A DNA stretch of 10,000 nt from Stramonita haemastoma (lineage: Eukaryota; Mollusca; Gastropoda; Neogastropoda; Muricidae). The stretch is taken from contig CM060342.1 in the NCBI GenBank assembly GCA_030674155.1, positions 21,996,224 through 22,006,223 of the forward strand, in the 5' to 3' direction. This document shows, one piece after another, positions 6,862-10,000 of the stretch. Each line of letters starts with the position of its first letter. The first letter of the stretch is position 1. Made by a program: the position numbers and the translations under genes. The notes beneath the pieces are model-generated. The model was not told where the DNA came from, ran no database searches, and was given only the letters and a program-made list of their open reading frames with translations.

Positions 6862-7150
6862 ACATTCATACACACACAGTCACACCTCACATGCTCGCAG
6901 TGTCTTATCCTATGATTTGATCTTTGCCTGTATCAACTGAATATTATATGAGGGTGGGAATATCACAAAATGAGTGTACTATCGATGTTTGATGTAGCGT
7001 TTTAAAGAATTATTACATACATGTAGTAATGTACTTTTGAGCGTTATCTGGTTTTAAAGCAAAAATAACCACAAAACAAGCAAAGTATTATTATCATATA
7101 TTTGTGTGCGGTGTAAATGTGTACGTTTAAGTGCGCGTTCGTGCCGTATC
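6862..7150. other. About 290 bp with no recognised feature
   Basis: AT-leaning DNA with stop codons in all frames and a small imperfect palindrome around 7012-7030 (tacatgta). No repeat family or gene was recognised. Confidence 0.5.
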
Positions 7151-7152
7151 AA

Positions 7153-7155
<3 letters not shown>

Positions 7156-7211
<56 letters not shown>

Positions 7212-7320
7212 TGCATTGCGTGCGTGTGGTGGTACGTGCATGCGTGCGTGTGTGTGTATATGTGTGTGTGCGTGTGTATGCGTGCGTGTGTGCGTGTGTG
7301 TGTATGTATGTGTGCACGTA
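7156..7320 (+). repeat. (TG)n and degenerate TG/GC array
   Basis: Pure TG to about 7208, then TGCG, TGTA and GTGC variants. Cys/Val-rich frames here are repeat translations. Confidence 0.95.
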
Positions 7321-7389
7321 TATATATATTATTTATTTTAAATATATATTTAATATTTATTCTAAATTTTTAAAAAAATTATATACGTG

Positions 7390-7450
7390 TGTGCAGGTGT
7401 GCGTGCATGCGTGCGTGCGTGTATGCGCGCGCGCTAGCGCGAGCGCTCGC
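7390..7450 (+). repeat. GC-rich alternating tract ending in two overlapping palindromes
   Basis: GTGC repeats lead into CGCGCTAGCGCG (7430-7441, perfect) and GCGAGCGCTCGC (7439-7450, perfect), which overlap by three bases. It lies between an AT-rich stretch and low-copy DNA. Confidence 0.75.
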
Positions 7451-7714
7451 TACCATCATATCATACGATTATGCAGGGAAGAAGGATCCAGCCAGACAGA
7501 GAGAGGTATCGAATGGTGCATTAAATCAAAGCTGGCAGACGGTGACCTATCCGTGTTGACGTGTGCGGTGTCTCGTGGCCCTAGGGGAGGCAGGGTGTGG
7601 CCCCTAACATCACCCAGCATCCAGCCAGTTAACCGTTTCACCCAACACTCCCTCCTCACCTATCCATCCATCCAGCATCAACCGTTCCCTCCACTCCCAC
7701 GCACCACTTCCATA
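7451..7714. other. Low-copy DNA without a recognised gene, containing repeat copy Y
   Basis: Mixed composition. 7523-7600 aligns in order with 130-229. An open + frame crosses this stretch, but it is continuous with translated TG and triplet repeats on both sides and shows no known domain. Confidence 0.5.
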
Positions 7715-8420
<706 letters not shown>

Positions 8421-8817
8421 CATGAACAAGAACAACATCATCAACAACAATAACAATCAACAGAAACAAGCAATAGCAAAAACCGAAAGCTGATAACCTT
8501 CTATCCTTCGTTTTTTGTCTTCAACTTGCTCATCATTATTTGGACAATATGCTGCCATCGTCGTTGTTGTTGAGATTGCTTTATTATGCAAAATCTCATC
8601 ATTGATAAACCTTTGAGCTCTAGCCAAGAAACGAAAAAAAACCCAAACACCCGGAAACAAAAAAAAACCCATACTAAAGCAGTTATTTTTAAACCAAAAA
8701 CTATCACTCTCAAAACTTATATTAAACAACCGTAATCAATTGGAAAAAAAAAAAGGAAGCGCCATTTTCAAACAGTAAAAACGATGCCCTTTATAACCTA
8801 CAGGGAAATGTGTACTC
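8421..8817. other. About 400 bp with no recognised gene
   Basis: It begins with degenerating CAA triplets to about 8480, then shows mixed AT-rich sequence with several A runs. A minus-strand frame of 90 codons (8457-8729) has no recognisable domain and ordinary AT-rich composition, so I do not call it a gene. Confidence 0.5.
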
Positions 8818-9085
8818 GCAAATTCAACAGTCCAGTCTCATAGCATCACAACACAGACTGTGCTAACACAACACTCTGTAACGCTAGTTATGGCTATCTA
8901 CGGATATAAAAAAAATAAAAAAATAAATACATATCTATAAAACAATTCTGATTGGGCAAAATCACCACTCAAGTCTTATACTTATAGCCTCACAACACAG
9001 ACATTGCCAACACAACTCTCTGTAACGCTAGTTATGGCTATCTATGAAACGATAGTGACTGGGCAAAATGCCATCTTCGGTGGCT
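8818..9085 (+). repeat. Roughly 100-bp tandem repeat, two units and a partial third
   Basis: Units start at gcaaattca (8818), gcaaaatca (8956) and gcaaaatg (9063). Units 1 and 2 share tctNtagcNtcacaacacag, ctctgtaacgctag and ttatggctatcta. Unit 2 is about 107 bp; unit 1 is about 101 bp once its A-rich insertion is removed. It may be a satellite fragment. Confidence 0.75.
8895..8937 (+). mobile_element. 37-bp A-rich insertion flanked by TATCTA
   Basis: TATCTA at 8895-8900 is repeated at 8932-8937, and the bases between are almost all A with a few T. Unit 2 of the tandem repeat lacks this segment. The pattern fits a target-site duplication around an extremely truncated retroposon tail. Confidence 0.55.
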
Positions 9086-9114
9086 GGTAAAACAAGTTAC
9101 CCGAAGCAGAAGTT

Positions 9115-9145
9115 GGGGGGTAGGGGCAGGGGGAAAGGATAGGGG
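9115..9145 (+). repeat. G-quadruplex motif
   Basis: G runs of 6, 4, 5 and 4, separated by TA, CA and an 8-base spacer. Confidence 0.6.
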
Positions 9146-9203
9146 AGACTAAGAGGGACACTAAGAGAAAGTGCCAGAGTCAGAGTGATAAAAAAAAATG
9201 AAA

Positions 9204-9498
9204 TAACAGGATGGAAGGAAGAAAGGAGGGAAGGAAGAAGGGAAGGAAGGAAGGGAGGAAGGAGGGAAGGAAGAAAGGAATTAAAGGAGGAAGGAAGAAG
9301 AAAGGAAGGAAGAAAGGAGGGAAGGAAGGAGGAAAGGAAGGAAGAACGGAAGGAAAGAAGGAGGAAAGGAAGGAAGAACGGAAGGAAAGAAGGAAGGAAG
9401 GAAGGAAGAACGGAAGGTTGAAAGAAAGGAAGGAAGGAAGAAAGAAAGAAAGAAAGGAAGGAAGAAAGAAAGGAAGGAAGGAGAGAAGGAAGGAAGAC
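9204..9498 (+). repeat. (GGAA)n-type purine tract
   Basis: About 295 bp almost entirely of A and G, in GGAA, GAAG and AAAG units. Long purine mirror-like tracts can form triplex (H-DNA) structures. Lys/Arg/Glu/Gly and, on the minus strand, Leu/Pro/Ser/Phe frames are repeat translations. Confidence 0.95.
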
Positions 9499-9604
9499 TT
9501 GTCAGACAAAAGAAATCCCGGACTTCATGGAACCACGTTTGACTTTAATTCGATCCGAAGGCTCTATGCAGTCCTAGGTTCGAATCTCGGTGTGAACGTC
9601 TAGT
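9499..9604 (+). mobile_element. Partial tRNA-like SINE fragment with B-box
   Basis: GGTTCGAATCT at 9577-9587 matches the RNA polymerase III B-box, with a T-arm-like context (tcctaggttcgaatctcgg). No A-box was found upstream. Like the other SINE ends here it runs directly into a microsatellite. Confidence 0.45.
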
Positions 9605-9697
<93 letters not shown>

Positions 9698-9811
9698 AGA
9701 GAGATAGATAGAGGGAAATAGAGAGGGAGGGAGGGAGGGAGGGAGAGAGAGAGAGAGAGAGCGAGCGAGAGAGAGAGAATGAATGAATGAATGAATGAAC
9801 GAATGAACGAA
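9605..9811 (+). repeat. (GA)n, GGGA-rich and (GAAT)n compound microsatellite
   Basis: Pure GA to about 9688, a G run, GATA/GGGA variants, GA again, then GAAT/GAAC units from about 9777 to 9811. The GAAT part is the tail of the minus-strand element that follows. Confidence 0.95.
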
Positions 9812-10000
9812 TTTTATTTGACAAAAGCTACAAGCCCATCAGTCAAAGGGGGTTAATAAAACATGAATAACTCGAAATCCAGACAAATATCAACAACTAT
9901 TTTTAGTTATTACTCATAGAATCTATTTGGTTCATAGTCTGCTTGCGTTTTTCTAGAGCCTGAGTTACATATATTGCTAAAGATATCATCTCGGACATAT
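9812..10000 (-). mobile_element. Minus-strand LINE/SINE 3' end with (ATTC)n tail
   Basis: On the minus strand this ends ccctttgactgatggg, cttgtagc, tttgtcaaataaaattcg and then an ATTC array (9777-9811 on +). AATAAA lies at 9813-9818. The CCC/GGG segment could form a hairpin as in the other termini. The 5' side leaves the window without an open reading frame. Confidence 0.55.

Noticed and set aside
8457..8729. 90-codon minus-strand frame
   Set aside because: It is the only non-repetitive frame of this length, but it shows no recognisable domain, ordinary AT-rich composition and no splice or promoter support.
9180..9603. Lys/Arg/Glu-rich and Leu/Pro/Ser/Phe-rich frames
   Set aside because: Direct translations of the GGAA purine tract on each strand.

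Overview
This window looks like intergenic or intronic DNA from a repeat-rich animal genome, most likely a mollusc and possibly a gastropod. Three things suggest this. Microsatellites are extremely dense. tRNA-headed SINEs carry a central conserved domain of a type I associate from memory with mollusc genomes. Several LINE-like 3' ends carry AATAAA and a short tandem tail. The taxon call is an inference; no marker gene is present. I see no convincing protein-coding gene, rRNA or functional tRNA. Nearly all the long open frames are translations of simple repeats (poly-Leu/Ser from CT, Cys/Val from TG, Ala/Ser/Leu from CAG/TAG, Lys/Glu/Arg from GGAA).

Layout. 1-519: an inverted repeat (arms 1-84 and 441-519) around a 356-bp core, possibly a foldback or MITE-like element cut by the window edge. 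549-940: an AC tract, then a short SINE made of a central domain joined to a LINE-like 3' end with an AAATA tail. 1047-1375: TCTG, CT, AT and TG tracts. 1455-1750: facing G-rich and C-rich tracts. 1898-2440: a longer SINE with A-box, B-box, central domain and 3' part, interrupted between the boxes by a minus-strand 3' end of a different retroelement. 2444-2565: a CG/TG alternating tract with Z-DNA potential. 3164-3810: three TG arrays. 3811-6015: at least three same-orientation copies of related AT-rich 3' ends (LINE 3' UTR type), each ending in a short tail and a long CT tract. 4430-5220 is the least repetitive stretch and holds a 79-bp duplication, small hairpins and a weak terminal-exon candidate. 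6173-6250: a degenerate tRNA-like SINE head. 6260-7320: TCTG, AT, CATA and TG arrays. 7430-7450: two overlapping GC palindromes. 7451-7715: low-copy DNA, part of which resembles 130-229. 7715-8420: about 700 bp of alternating CAG and TAG blocks containing a 30-bp higher-order repeat. 8818-9085: a roughly 100-bp tandem repeat, one unit holding a 37-bp A-rich insertion. 9115-9500: purine-rich GGAA DNA. 9577-9811: a B-box fragment with GA tracts. 9812-10000: a minus-strand retroelement 3' end with a GAAT/ATTC tail.

The common theme is retroelement 3' ends abutting microsatellites. Most long SSRs here start at, or end on, a recognisable SINE/LINE terminus, so the tails probably seeded the arrays. 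I did not find a new protein-based system. The most informative signals are the modular SINEs, the recurring CCCT-N4-AGGG hairpin near 3' ends, the nested insertions and the CAG/TAG array.
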